A stretch of 34,933 nt of DNA from Proteobacteria bacterium UBA5122 (GCA_002415485.1 DHYU01000056.1:6266-41198), one strand, 5' to 3'; positions 14,265 through 23,806 are shown, numbered from the stretch's first letter. A program made the numbers and translations. The notes: a model not told the origin generated them from the letters alone.

Positions 14265-16235
14265 TCAAAATTTGATTTGTCTTATTTGTTTGATAAAGCG
14301 TTTATGGTCCTCTGCGGTTGCAGCTGATCCGTAGCGGAGTGTGTTGTATGTTGTGAAAGGGCCGCTTAATTTTTGCGCCAATTCGGGTTGTTGTTGTGCT
14401 ATCCGTTGTGCAAAATCGTTGGCGGTTTCATTATCCATTCGTTCAAACCCCTGGCGTGCGAGCTTCTTACATAGTTCTAAATATGCGCGTTGCAGCGGGT
14501 CGTTGATCCGTTCGCGTTTGAGCAGGATGAATGCGGCGATGATGGCGAGCAGGCCGCCGATGACGATGCCGAAGGTCCAGGCCAGTTGGCGCCAGTCTTT
14601 GATGTCGATGCCGAGTTTGTCGAAGAAGTCGCTTTGGGTGGCGGCGTCGTAGCCGAGGACCCACAGGTTCCAGGCATGGTTGATGGCATCGATATTTTGT
14701 TGCAGTTGCCGCGCCATGTTCTCCAGCGCGCTCAGTTGTTGCGCGGTGAATAGGATGCGACCGTCGCGGCTGCTGCCAACATCGATACTGCGTTCGACGC
14801 GTTCGGGTGCAACGGCGGCGGTGGGGTCAACGCGCAACCAGCCACTGTCTTCGAGCCAGACCTCGGCCCAGGCGTGGGCGTCGCGTTGGCGTACGGTGAG
14901 ATAGTTGCCGACGGTGTTGAGTTCGCCGCCTTGATAACCGGTGACGATGCGTGCCGGGATGCCGGCGGCGCGCATCAGCGTGACGAAGCTGGAGGCGAAG
15001 TGTTCGCAAAAACCGCGTTTGCTGTCGAACAAAAATTCATCGACCGGGTGCAGGCTCTCGAGCAGAGGTGGCTTGAGTGTGTAGGTGTAGGCCTCGTTGC
15101 GGAACATGTCCAACACGCGGGAGACGGTGTCGCGATCGGTGACGGCCTCCAGCCGCAATTGTCTGCCCAGGGCGATGGTGCGCGGATTGCGTTCACCGGC
15201 GAGTCGCAGGTTCAGTCGCCATTCGCCGGGGCTGAGCGCGCCGGTGTGGTAGTCGGGGTAGGAGCGTAGACGAAACACCTGGCGTTCGGTGATTGGGGTT
15301 TTATTCAGTAGTTGGTAGTCGCTGTTGAATTCATACGTGTCTGCGTTGGCTTGTACCAGGTCGAGGCCGAGTAGCCAGCGTTGGTTGTGCGGCTCGAGCG
15401 TGATGCTGTAGTCGATCGCCTCGCCAAGGTATTGGATCGGTGTCGGTTGCCAGTCTTTGCCGTGGTTGACGGCGACGGCGAACCAGTCGCGGCCGTTGCT
15501 CATGTTGAGCACCGGGCCGCGCCAATAACGTTGCGATGACATTGGCACCGGGCCATCGAATTGCACACGAAAGGCGATCTCGTCCGATTCCACCAGGTTG
15601 CTGATGCCGCCCAGCTCGAGCCGTGTATCCAGGCCGGTGCGTGCGGCGGGGTCGTGGGTCGGCACCGACCACACCGGGCCGGGCAGGCGCGGGAACAATA
15701 AAAACAGCGCGATCATCAGCGGGATCGATTGGCCGATGAGCACGATGGCCAGCTTCAGGCTCGGTTTTTTGGCTTGGGTCTGGCCGTGGCTGAGGTGGAT
15801 GTGCAGCGCCAATAACAGCCAGGTGGCGACGAAGACATAGGCCGCCATCGGGATGCTTTGATCAAACAGAAACAGGGTGGCGAGGATGAAATAGGCGAGG
15901 AAGATCAGCACCAGCACATCGCGCCGCTGTTGCAGTTCGGTGAGTTTGAGTGCGGTCATTGCCAGCAGCAGTGCGATGCCGGCATCGCGGCCGTTGAAGC
16001 CGCTGTATTGCAGCAGCACCAGCGCGACGACGATGGCGACGACGATAAAACGGACCTTGACGCTCGGCAAGGCCAGGCCACGCTGTGCCGTCCACCAGCG
16101 CCACACCCCGGTGGCGATGATGGCGAGACTTAGCCAGATGGGCAGGTGTATCGCATGCGGCGCGGCGACAAACAGCAGGCACAGCAGCAGCAATTTCATG
16201 TTGCCGTGGTCGAGCACGGTGATGCGGGTGCTCAT
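14265..16235 (-). CDS. tgpA: Membrane transglutaminase-like protein TgpA (DUF3488 / DUF4129)
   Basis: TgpA-type proteins are inner-membrane proteins with a periplasmic transglutaminase-like domain; the Pseudomonas homologue is essential. The 656-residue product has about six N-terminal helices (residues 12-185). A periplasmic domain follows, with the core FDSKRGFCEHFASSFVTLMR...RDAHAWAEVWL...WLRVDPTAA. The catalytic triad Cys410, His454 and Asp470 is intact. A last helix (about 555-575) precedes a cytoplasmic DUF4129 tail. Its ATG overlaps the DUF58 stop (ATGA). It is the last gene of a moxR-DUF58-tgpA operon, a widely conserved trio. Confidence 0.92.
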   Translation of the reverse strand: MSTRITVLDHGNMKLLLLCLLFVAAPHAIHLPIWLSLAIIATGVWRWWTAQRGLALPSVKVRFIVVAIVVALVLLQYSGFNGRDAGIALLLAMTALKLTELQQRRDVLVLIFLAYFILATLFLFDQSIPMAAYVFVATWLLLALHIHLSHGQTQAKKPSLKLAIVLIGQSIPLMIALFLLFPRLPGPVWSVPTHDPAARTGLDTRLELGGISNLVESDEIAFRVQFDGPVPMSSQRYWRGPVLNMSNGRDWFAVAVNHGKDWQPTPIQYLGEAIDYSITLEPHNQRWLLGLDLVQANADTYEFNSDYQLLNKTPITERQVFRLRSYPDYHTGALSPGEWRLNLRLAGERNPRTIALGRQLRLEAVTDRDTVSRVLDMFRNEAYTYTLKPPLLESLHPVDEFLFDSKRGFCEHFASSFVTLMRAAGIPARIVTGYQGGELNTVGNYLTVRQRDAHAWAEVWLEDSGWLRVDPTAAVAPERVERSIDVGSSRDGRILFTAQQLSALENMARQLQQNIDAINHAWNLWVLGYDAATQSDFFDKLGIDIKDWRQLAWTFGIVIGGLLAIIAAFILLKRERINDPLQRAYLELCKKLARQGFERMDNETANDFAQRIAQQQPELAQKLSGPFTTYNTLRYGSAATAEDHKRFIKQIRQIKF

Positions 16236-17215
16236 GCGTTGCCCCCAGTGCCGAACAGGGCCAGTTGGCGCAGGCAGCGGCGGCGCTGCGCGGGGCCTTC
16301 GCCGATGGTGACCTCGACCCCCGGCAGGCGCAGGCCGTAGCGCTGTTGGCGGCCGTCGGCATCGAGCAGCCAGCGGCAGAGCTGGCTCAGCCGCGCCTCG
16401 AGATCACCGCGGGTGTCGTCCCAGTCCAGCCATAACTCCGGGTTCTGATGGCGGTGAAACTGTTTGCTGATCAGGCCCCGTTCGCGGGCCAAGGCCTTCC
16501 AGTTGATGTGGCGCATCGAGTCGCCGGCCTGGTACGGGCGAAAGCCGTGAAAGTCGTCGTTGCCGGGTTCGTTGGTCTCGATGCCCTCGCCCACCGATTG
16601 GCTGTGGCCGGGGCGGCTGTGGCTATCGGCCGGTCGTGGGTAGACCAGCGCCTCGGCGCTGACCTCGACATAGGCCCAGGCGCGGCATAGGCCGAGCGGG
16701 TAACGTGTGGCCACGGTCAGTCGCCCTAGCGGCAGGCGGCCGCGGCGCGGGCCGGGTTTGAGCAGCGTCGCCCGGGCGTGGTCCTGTGGCCCGAGGTCGA
16801 CGCGGTCGCCCTGGGTGGCGAGGCTGGTCAGCTCAATGTCGTAACGCGCGCGCCGCGACGGGTTGCTCAGTTGCAGCGTGAACACGCCCTGTTCGCCGGC
16901 AAAGCAGTCGTCGATGTGGCTGACGCGCAGCTCCAGCCCGGCCAGGTTGCGATAGGTATGGAAGATCGACACCAGCATCACGCTGCCGAGGGTGAAGGCC
17001 AGCGCGAAGGCCATGTTGTTGGCGTAGTTGCTGGCGCCGATCAGGATCACGATCAGCACGCCGATGAAGAACAGGCCTTGTTTGCTCGGCAGGATGAAGA
17101 TGCGTTTGCCGGCTAGCCGCGTGTGTTCGCCGCTGGCGAGACGCGGGTAACGCAGGCCGCGTGGTCGCAGCCAGGGCGGCAGTTTGGCCAGTTGTTGTTG
17201 CAGCGCGCCGATCAT
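16232..17215 (-). CDS. DUF58 domain membrane protein
   Basis: DUF58 proteins are VWA-like membrane proteins encoded between MoxR ATPases and TgpA; their exact role is unknown. Two adjacent helices (about residues 35-75, GLFFIGVLIVILIGASNYANNMAFALAFTLG) are followed by a Greek-key-like region. Then comes the family motif EPGNDDFHGFRPYQAGDSMRHINWKALARERG. The start at 17215 (MIGALQQQLAKLPPW, 327 residues) is chosen because it follows the moxR stop by 7 bp. A longer frame to 17338 would run 116 nt into moxR with a low-complexity Pro/Arg leader. The end overlaps tgpA by 4 bp. Confidence 0.9.
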   Translation of the reverse strand: MIGALQQQLAKLPPWLRPRGLRYPRLASGEHTRLAGKRIFILPSKQGLFFIGVLIVILIGASNYANNMAFALAFTLGSVMLVSIFHTYRNLAGLELRVSHIDDCFAGEQGVFTLQLSNPSRRARYDIELTSLATQGDRVDLGPQDHARATLLKPGPRRGRLPLGRLTVATRYPLGLCRAWAYVEVSAEALVYPRPADSHSRPGHSQSVGEGIETNEPGNDDFHGFRPYQAGDSMRHINWKALARERGLISKQFHRHQNPELWLDWDDTRGDLEARLSQLCRWLLDADGRQQRYGLRLPGVEVTIGEGPAQRRRCLRQLALFGTGGNA

Positions 17216-17222
17216 GCGCCGC

Positions 17223-18191
17223 CTATGGGATGGGGACGCTGGCCAGCCGTGCCGCCAGTGCCTCGGGGGTCTGGCTGCTGTGTTCGTGCGCGCCTTGCAG
17301 GCGGTGGCCGGCGACGGCGGGCAGCACGGCCTGCACATCTTCCGGCAGGACGTGGTTGCGGCCGTGCAGCAGGGCCCAGGCCTGGGCGGCGCGGGTCAGG
17401 GCCAGACCACCGCGGGGCGACAGGCCATTGCTGAATTCGGGTGCGGTGCGTGAGAAGTCGAGCAGCGCCTGCAGGTAGTCGAGCAGCGGTTCGGAGAGGT
17501 GGACTTGCGGCACCTGTTGTTGGATCGCCAACAGTTCGGCGCCGTTGAGCACCGGTGCCAGTTGATGGGCGGCGGCGCGGCGGTCGTTGCCAGCCAACAG
17601 TGCCCGTTCGGCCTCGCGGTCCGGGTAGCCCATCGTGATGCGCATCAGAAAACGGTCGAGCTGGGATTCCGGCAGCGGGAAGGTGCCGATCTGGTGCACC
17701 GGGTTTTGGGTGGCGATGACAAAAAACGGTTGCGGCAGCGGGTAGCTGTTGCCTTCGGCGGTGACCTGCCCCTCCTCCATCGCCTCCAGCAGTGCGCTCT
17801 GGCATTTGGGGGTGGCGCGGTTGACCTCGTCGGCCAGCACCAGTTGGGCAAAGACCGGGCCGGGGTGGAAGTGGAATTTGCCCTCGTCGCGGTCGTAGAC
17901 CGAGGCGCCGGTGATGTCGGCCGGCAACAGGTCGGAGGTGAACTGGACGCGCTGGAATTCCAGGCCCATGACCCGTGCCAGCACATGGGCCAGCGTGGTC
18001 TTGCCCATGCCGGGCAGATCTTCGATCAGCAGATGGCCGGGGGCGATCATGCAGGCCAGCGCCAGCCGCAGCTGATGCTCTTTGCCGAGGATGATCTGGC
18101 CGGCGGCGTCGAGCGCGCGTTGCAGGATGGCGCTGGTTTGGGCATTGGCGTCGTTCAGCTTGGGGCTGAGTTGGGCGTGGTCGGCTGTCAT
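17223..18191 (-). CDS. MoxR-family AAA+ ATPase
   Basis: MoxR ATPases are chaperone-like AAA+ proteins that act with VWA/DUF58 partners. The 322-residue product shows Walker A EDLPGMGKTTLAHVLA, the FQRVQFTSDLLPADITGASVYD segment, Walker B LVLADEVNRATPKCQSALLEAMEE, sensor 1 FFVIATQNPVHQIGTFPLPESQLDRFLMRI and the lid motif GLSPRGGLALTRAAQAWALL. Length is normal. It is the first gene of the three-gene operon with DUF58 and tgpA. Confidence 0.95.
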   Translation of the reverse strand: MTADHAQLSPKLNDANAQTSAILQRALDAAGQIILGKEHQLRLALACMIAPGHLLIEDLPGMGKTTLAHVLARVMGLEFQRVQFTSDLLPADITGASVYDRDEGKFHFHPGPVFAQLVLADEVNRATPKCQSALLEAMEEGQVTAEGNSYPLPQPFFVIATQNPVHQIGTFPLPESQLDRFLMRITMGYPDREAERALLAGNDRRAAAHQLAPVLNGAELLAIQQQVPQVHLSEPLLDYLQALLDFSRTAPEFSNGLSPRGGLALTRAAQAWALLHGRNHVLPEDVQAVLPAVAGHRLQGAHEHSSQTPEALAARLASVPIP

Positions 18192-18251
18192 GGCACAGGT
18201 CTTGTTTTTCCTAAGGTGTGCCCAGTTTAACGACTATTTGGCTGTGGATGT

Positions 18252-20471
18252 TTAGGCGTTGCCAACGGCACGTTGCTGAGTTGCCCACTGCACAAGTTCA
18301 TTACCGGCCATCGGCCGGCCGATGTGGTAACCCTGGGCCTGGTCACAGCCCATTTGTTTTAGTGAGTTGAAGGTGTCGAGTTGTTCCACGCCCTCGGCGG
18401 CGACCTGAAAGCCGAGTTTATGGCCCAGCTCAATCACCGAGCTGACAACGGCCGTGTCACGTGTGCAGTGCTGCATGTTGTTGATAAACGAGTTATCGAT
18501 CTTCAACAGCTCCAGCGGAAACTGTTTGAGGTGGGATAGCGACGAAAAACCAGTGCCAAAATCGTCGATGGAAATCGATACCCCCATCTCGACCAGTTGT
18601 TTGAGTATGCTCAGGCAGCGATCACTGTGATTCATCAAGGTGTTTTCGGTGATCTCCAGTTCGAGTTGGTGGCCGTTGGTGTGATGGTTGCCGAGGGCCT
18701 GTTTGATGCTGTCGACAAAGTTCACGCTCTGAAAGCTGCGGGCCGAGACATTGATCGAGACCGGCATATGCAAACCCTGTGTTTGCCAGTTGTTGGCTTG
18801 GGCCAAGGCGGTGGTCAATATCCATTCACTCAATTCGGCCATCAGGCCGGATTGTTCGGCCTGGGGGATGAATTGACTTGGATGCAGGATGCCCAGCTGT
18901 GGATGTTGCCAGCGGATCAGGGCCTCGACGCCGGCAATGCCCTGACCATCGAGGCGGACCCGAGGTTGATACAACAGCTGAAATTCGTTTTCCTGAATGG
19001 CGTTTTTGATCTGGCTGCTGAGGCGCAGCTTGCGATCATACTCTTCCTCCAAGCCAGGTTTGTGGAATTGAAACGGCAGGCGTTTGCGCTTGGAGGTGTA
19101 CATGGCGATGTCGGCGCGGCGCATCAAAACCGATAGGTCTTGGCCATCTTGTGGGTAAAGTGTGATGCCGATGGCAGCGCCGAGAAAAAGTTCGTGGCTA
19201 CCGTATTGCAGGGGTTGCTGGAAGCAGTCTTGAATCTTTTCGGCGACTCGGGTCGCGATCGTGACGCCATCGTCGATCGAGGGCAGCAGTATTGCGAATT
19301 CATCACCACCAAAACGGGCAACGGTATCACTGGTGCGCAACACCTCTTTAAAGCGCTGTGCGACCATGCGCAGGACCACATCGCCAACCTGATGGCCGAG
19401 GGTATCGTTGATGTATTTGAAATGGTTGAGGTCCAGCAGCATCAATGCAACCTCACGGCCCTGTTCGCGTGCAGCGATGGCCAGTGCCTGTTTGGCGCGG
19501 TCGTACCACAGATTGCGATTGGCAAGGCCGGTCAGGGTGTCGGTGCTGGCCATGAACAATAATCGGTTATGCGTTTGACGGCTTTCGGTCACATCTTCCA
19601 TGACGCCGTCGATACGGATGACCTGGCCGTGTTTATCGACAAAAGGATAAAAGGTACGTTTGTACCAACGGCGTTGGCCGTCGGGGGTCTCGGTTGCGCT
19701 CTCGATGCTGGTGGTTTCACCCTTTAGCGACTGTTGCCAGCAATTGAGCACATTCTGATGTTCGTTCTTATCTGTCCAGCTTAAGAATGGGATCGGGATT
19801 TCTTCACCGGCGTGCAAGGAGTCATTTTTGCTGGGACTCAAATAGATATACTTCTGATCGACGACATCGTAGGACCAAATGGTTTGCGGTAGATTCGATA
19901 GCAGGTTACAAAGCTGGCTTTGCAATTCTGTTAGCTTTTGTTGCTGTTGTTGATGTGTGTTTTCACCGGTTTGCCAGTAGCCTTCGAGGATGATGGCCAT
20001 GTCGCGGAACAATAGCCGGTTGACGGCGTCGCATAGCAATGGCCGGTCCTGGTCGGTAATTTGGTTTGAATGATAGATAATGTTCAGGAAGTGTTTCTGA
20101 TAGACCCGATAGGCACCTATGACCCAGGCCGGATCAATGCGCAGTTGGTAATGGGTCTGACCGATGTGTTTCAGCTGCGTGAAATAGTTTGCTTGTCCAA
20201 ACTGGCGCAACATATTATCCAAGTGTTGGACTTGAGCGCGAAGTAAGCTTTCTGCACGATCTTCATCGGCATAGTGCTTCAAGGAGTCATATATCGGGAT
20301 GACGCTCTTCAGAAAAGAGCGTATGGAATATTCAAGTTCAGTTTTGTTGTTGGTTAAGATGTCGGCATAACGTTCAATATAAAAAGCGAGCCCTGAGTTA
20401 ACCTCAAGGAACGAATTTAATACCGCTTGGCTTGGTTCTAAATCGTTCACGCTATGCAGTCTCTTATTCAA
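18252..20471 (-). CDS. Globin-coupled PAS-GGDEF-EAL protein (cyclic-di-GMP synthesis and breakdown)
   Basis: This is a haem-sensor protein predicted to control cyclic-di-GMP. The 739 residues divide as follows: globin-coupled sensor domain (about 15-165, likely proximal haem ligand His107 in HIGQTHYQLRIDP), a Gln-rich coiled coil (about 165-185), PAS (about 190-300, ending DGVMEDVTESR), GGDEF (about 305-465) and EAL (about 485-735). Both catalytic domains keep their key residues: GGDEF 388-392 with an I-site RTSD (379-382), EAL 516-518, ITEN, DDFGTG (636-641) and AEGVEQ. The start codon is TTG at 20471; no in-frame ATG is nearby and AGGAG lies 10 nt upstream. Net activity cannot be told from sequence. 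Confidence 0.9.
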   Translation of the reverse strand: MNKRLHSVNDLEPSQAVLNSFLEVNSGLAFYIERYADILTNNKTELEYSIRSFLKSVIPIYDSLKHYADEDRAESLLRAQVQHLDNMLRQFGQANYFTQLKHIGQTHYQLRIDPAWVIGAYRVYQKHFLNIIYHSNQITDQDRPLLCDAVNRLLFRDMAIILEGYWQTGENTHQQQQQKLTELQSQLCNLLSNLPQTIWSYDVVDQKYIYLSPSKNDSLHAGEEIPIPFLSWTDKNEHQNVLNCWQQSLKGETTSIESATETPDGQRRWYKRTFYPFVDKHGQVIRIDGVMEDVTESRQTHNRLLFMASTDTLTGLANRNLWYDRAKQALAIAAREQGREVALMLLDLNHFKYINDTLGHQVGDVVLRMVAQRFKEVLRTSDTVARFGGDEFAILLPSIDDGVTIATRVAEKIQDCFQQPLQYGSHELFLGAAIGITLYPQDGQDLSVLMRRADIAMYTSKRKRLPFQFHKPGLEEEYDRKLRLSSQIKNAIQENEFQLLYQPRVRLDGQGIAGVEALIRWQHPQLGILHPSQFIPQAEQSGLMAELSEWILTTALAQANNWQTQGLHMPVSINVSARSFQSVNFVDSIKQALGNHHTNGHQLELEITENTLMNHSDRCLSILKQLVEMGVSISIDDFGTGFSSLSHLKQFPLELLKIDNSFINNMQHCTRDTAVVSSVIELGHKLGFQVAAEGVEQLDTFNSLKQMGCDQAQGYHIGRPMAGNELVQWATQQRAVGNA

Positions 20472-20666
20472 AGGACTATTACTCCTATCGGAATGCGCTC
20501 GAAATGTAAAAGAGTTTTAAATGTAAGCGTATATGGCTTTGCAGAAGAGGGATACTAGTCGCATGGTTAGTCGACAAATTTAGTTGCACCACATTTTCCA
20601 TAGATAAAGTAATCAATAAATTCGTTATTTTGGGTTAGGAAATTTTATTTTTGAGGCTGATTTTAT

Positions 20667-21827
20667 ATGTCGTTACATGCACCGAATTTGAACCAGATGT
20701 TGCAACAACTCATCGCCACGCCATCGATGAGCAGTGTCAGCCCCGAGTTTGATACCAGCAATCGCGCTGTCATTGATCTGTTGGCGAATTGGCTGGAGGG
20801 TGCTGGTTTTGAGGTCGAAGTGATGCCATTGGCCACGCAGCCACATAAGGCCAACCTGCTGGCGAGTTACGGCAAGGTGGATGAAAACAGCAAGGGGCTG
20901 ATGTTTGCGGGTCATACCGATACGGTGCCGTATGATCAGCATAGCTGGCATCACGATCCCTTCAAGTTGACGGAAAAGGATGGCCGGCTCTATGGCCTTG
21001 GTACGTCAGACATGAAGAGTTATTTTGCGCTGGCGATGGAAGCGGCGCTGCGCTTCAAACCCGAACAGTTGAAGCAACCGTTGTTTATTCTTGCCACTGC
21101 GGATGAAGAGAGTTCGATGGATGGCGCGCTGGCCTTGGTGGAGCGTGGTTGCCCACATGTGCGTTATGCGGTGATCGGTGAGCCGACGGGTTTAAAGCCA
21201 GTGAATGCCCATAAAGGCATCATGATGGAGTCGATCCGTTTGGTTGGTCGCAGTGGCCATTCCAGCAATCCGGCCCTGGGGGTGAATGCGTTGGAGGCGA
21301 TGCAGTTGGTCATCGCCGATTTAATTGATTGGCGTAATGGCCTGCAGGCCAAGTATCGGGATGATCGTTTTGCGGTGCCGGTGCCTACACTGAACTTCGG
21401 TTACATCCAGGGGGGAGATAACCCCAACCGGATTTGCGAACAATGCGAATTACACTTTGATTTGCGGGCATTGCCCGGCATGGATCTGGAGGTCTTGCGC
21501 CAGCAAATACGCGAGCGTTTGCACAGCATGTTTAAACACAGCGCGATTCGTTGGCAGATGCATTCATTGTGTCAGGGTACACAACCACTGCATACCCATG
21601 CGGACTCGCCGATTGTGCAGGCGGCAGAACATCACTGCCATGCCCACGCCCATGCGGTTGCCTTCTGTACCGAAGGGCCTTATCTAAGCGAGTTGGGTAT
21701 CGATACCATCATCCTCGGCCCAGGCGATATTGATCAGGCGCATCAGCCAGATGAGTATCTTGCGCTGGACCGGATTGCGCCGACCGTCGATTTGCTCGCC
21801 AATCTAATCAGACGTTTTTGTCTGTAA
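20667..21827 (+). CDS. argE: Acetylornithine deacetylase
   Basis: ArgE hydrolyses N-acetylornithine to ornithine in arginine synthesis. The 386-residue product belongs to the M20 di-zinc hydrolases: FAGHTDTVPYD (His83, Asp85), LYGLGTSDMKSYFA (Asp115), ATADEESSMDGA (Glu147/Glu148), GEPTG (Glu172) and the late AHQPDEY (His359) provide catalytic and metal ligands. The LGTSDMKS and GPGDIDQAHQPDEYL blocks fit ArgE better than DapE or other M20 members. A close relative acting on another acyl-amino acid cannot be excluded. It stands alone and converges on the hypothetical gene at 21834 with 6 bp between stops. Confidence 0.88.
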   Translation: MSLHAPNLNQMLQQLIATPSMSSVSPEFDTSNRAVIDLLANWLEGAGFEVEVMPLATQPHKANLLASYGKVDENSKGLMFAGHTDTVPYDQHSWHHDPFKLTEKDGRLYGLGTSDMKSYFALAMEAALRFKPEQLKQPLFILATADEESSMDGALALVERGCPHVRYAVIGEPTGLKPVNAHKGIMMESIRLVGRSGHSSNPALGVNALEAMQLVIADLIDWRNGLQAKYRDDRFAVPVPTLNFGYIQGGDNPNRICEQCELHFDLRALPGMDLEVLRQQIRERLHSMFKHSAIRWQMHSLCQGTQPLHTHADSPIVQAAEHHCHAHAHAVAFCTEGPYLSELGIDTIILGPGDIDQAHQPDEYLALDRIAPTVDLLANLIRRFCL

Positions 21828-21833
21828 TACTGC

Positions 21834-22997
21834 TTACACCGAGCGCACGGCAAACGACAACGACTCACCTGGATGATCATCCAGACAGAACACGGTGTGC
21901 CAGCAACAGTCATCGATACCGCCCTGGGGTAGCAAGATGATATCGCCGGGGCCGACGATGTAGGCATGGCCGTGTTCAACGAGTTGTTGATAAAAGGCCG
22001 GGCTGCGATTGATCAGTAATTCCAGCGGTTCGTTGTCGCGTTCATCCAGCCAGCAGTTTAATTGTGAGTAGTCTTCTGCTGTGGTGCAGAGCATCTGCAG
22101 TTGAGCCTCTGTCAGCAGGCCATGCAGGCTGCGTTGTTTGTCGGCATCGGCCAGAAACTGTTGTACTTCTTCGATGAGCTGCACCTTGCTGCAGGCCAGC
22201 CAGCCGGTGCTGCCGTATACCTGTGCAAACACCACGCCCAGGTGGCCGCGTTCCACATCCTGATGAAATTGAGCGCCGCCATTGGGGGCGTTGAAATAGA
22301 TGATGCGCTCGACATAGGCGAGCCTGCTTTGTGTGTTGTCGAGCAAGGCAGTGCCGAGAAAGGTCTCCAGTTGTGTGTTCTGACTGATGATGGCCGACTC
22401 GGGAAAGATCGCATCCGTCAGTTTGGCTGCGTAGTCCTGGCGTTGATAGTCGGCGGCTACGTCTTCATAACCGACCATACCAAAGGAGAAACGAAAACGC
22501 AGTGAGGTGTCATCATCCTCGAACGATAACCACGAGGCCTTGCACCACAGGTTTTCGGCGATCACTTCGCCATCGTCGTCGACCGCGTCGTATTCGATGG
22601 TCTCGATCTCCTGGTCATCGCCTTCATCCTGAAAGCTGGCCAGCATTTCAAACTGTGGTTCGGTGCGATCAATGTAAGGCGATTGTTCAAAGATATCGGC
22701 GACCTCACTGCCCTCGGCAACCTGATGCATCAAGGCCAGCGACTGTTCGATCTCGGCGGCATGGGCCGCTAATTGATCGCGGACAAAGCCCGGCATCAAA
22801 TAGGGTGCAGAGCGACGCCATGCCTCAGCCGCTGCTTGCGTGTCGGCGGGGGTACGGTCTGCACCTTTGGCAATCCAGCCCAGGGTGGTGCCGCGTCGTT
22901 TTAGCAGATAGGTCCGCCCCAGGCCCAATGCCAAGGCGTTTTGTTGTGCAGTGGCGGCATCGGCCTCAGGCCCGGCAATGTATCGAACAGAATTCAT
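21834..22997 (-). CDS. Hypothetical protein, possible Fe(II)-dependent oxygenase fold
   Basis: The family is not recognised. From the ATG at 22997 (AGGTC just upstream) the product is 387 residues. The ORF extends upstream to 23141, but that leader overlaps the divergent metallopeptidase gene and lacks an RBS. Residues 125-170 are very acidic. The C-terminal half contains APNGGAQFHQDVERGHLG (H245-x-D247) and VGPGDIILLPQGGIDDCCWH (His367), then Arg385. HxD with a distal His and an Arg resembles the facial triad of double-stranded beta-helix Fe(II)/2-oxoglutarate oxygenases. This is inference from motif spacing only. There is no signal peptide or membrane helix. Confidence 0.6.
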   Translation of the reverse strand: MNSVRYIAGPEADAATAQQNALALGLGRTYLLKRRGTTLGWIAKGADRTPADTQAAAEAWRRSAPYLMPGFVRDQLAAHAAEIEQSLALMHQVAEGSEVADIFEQSPYIDRTEPQFEMLASFQDEGDDQEIETIEYDAVDDDGEVIAENLWCKASWLSFEDDDTSLRFRFSFGMVGYEDVAADYQRQDYAAKLTDAIFPESAIISQNTQLETFLGTALLDNTQSRLAYVERIIYFNAPNGGAQFHQDVERGHLGVVFAQVYGSTGWLACSKVQLIEEVQQFLADADKQRSLHGLLTEAQLQMLCTTAEDYSQLNCWLDERDNEPLELLINRSPAFYQQLVEHGHAYIVGPGDIILLPQGGIDDCCWHTVFCLDDHPGESLSFAVRSV

Positions 22998-23079
22998 AAA
23001 GACCTCACAAACTTTAAGGCGCCTATGATACTGCGACTCAGCGTTTGCGGCGATAGCCGCCTTCAAGCACAATAGCCCG

Positions 23080-23769
23080 ATGTCAGCATTACCCTCATAT
23101 TCGATCCGGCGCAGTGGCCGTGCCAAGCGGATGCAGCTCAAGGTGGTACCGCCCGGTGAGATTCAGGTGGTCGTGCCGCAACGTTTGGCGCTTAAGCATG
23201 TGGAGCCCTTTGTCGCCGAACATCATGAGTGGATCATGCGTACCTTGCAGCAGGTGCAGCATCAATATGCGGGCCATGATCAGCTGCCGGAACAGATTGA
23301 GTTTGCCGCACTTGGTGATTGTTGGCAGGTGATCTACCAAGAGGCTGCACGCGGACACATCAAAGAATTGCCCAATTTTGTGTTGCGGGTGAGTGGGCGC
23401 GATGCGCAGCATCAGCGGCAGGCCTTACAACATTGGTTGCAACTGCATGCCAAACGATCATTGCAGCCGTGGCTGAATGAAGTGAGTCAGGAGTTGAAAA
23501 TGCCCTATGCCAAGTTGAGCATACGGGCGCAAAAGGGGCGCTGGGGTAGTTGTTCATCGCGAGGCAATATCAGTCTGAATCGGGCGATGTTGTTTCTCGA
23601 GCCGATGGCGGTGCGCTATCTGTTGATTCATGAGTTGTGCCATACCCGGTACATGAATCACTCGGCGGCATATTGGCAGTTGGTGGCGCAGTGTATGCCC
23701 GACTATAAACACTATGACCGTCAGCTCAAACATGCACTTAAAACCGTACCGGCCTGGGCCTTGTATTAG
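23080..23769 (+). CDS. YgjP-type zinc metallopeptidase domain protein (DUF45/M48-like)
   Basis: This belongs to the YgjP/WLM-like putative metallopeptidases of unknown substrate. The 229-residue product has QKGRWGSCSSRGNISLNRAM and the zinc-binding motif HELCHTRYMNHSAAYW: His184 and His188 with catalytic Glu185, and His194 as a likely third ligand. This is the canonical HExxH...NHS spacing of the family. No signal peptide is present, so it is probably cytoplasmic. It is divergent from the hypothetical gene at 21834-22997, with 82 bp between starts. Confidence 0.88.
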   Translation: MSALPSYSIRRSGRAKRMQLKVVPPGEIQVVVPQRLALKHVEPFVAEHHEWIMRTLQQVQHQYAGHDQLPEQIEFAALGDCWQVIYQEAARGHIKELPNFVLRVSGRDAQHQRQALQHWLQLHAKRSLQPWLNEVSQELKMPYAKLSIRAQKGRWGSCSSRGNISLNRAMLFLEPMAVRYLLIHELCHTRYMNHSAAYWQLVAQCMPDYKHYDRQLKHALKTVPAWALY

Positions 23770-23806
23770 GGCCAGGTGGAAGCTTGAAAAACCGTTAGGG
23801 GGAGCA

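Noticed and set aside
14874..15269. Plus-strand open frame opposite tgpA
   Set aside because: It is antisense to the catalytic region of TgpA (Cys410/His454/Asp470), with no motif or start signal of its own.
17212..17805. Minus-strand alternative frame of 197 codons inside the moxR gene
   Set aside because: It overlaps the clear MoxR AAA+ frame on the same strand and consists of Arg/Pro/Ala-rich sequence typical of frame shadows in GC-rich DNA.
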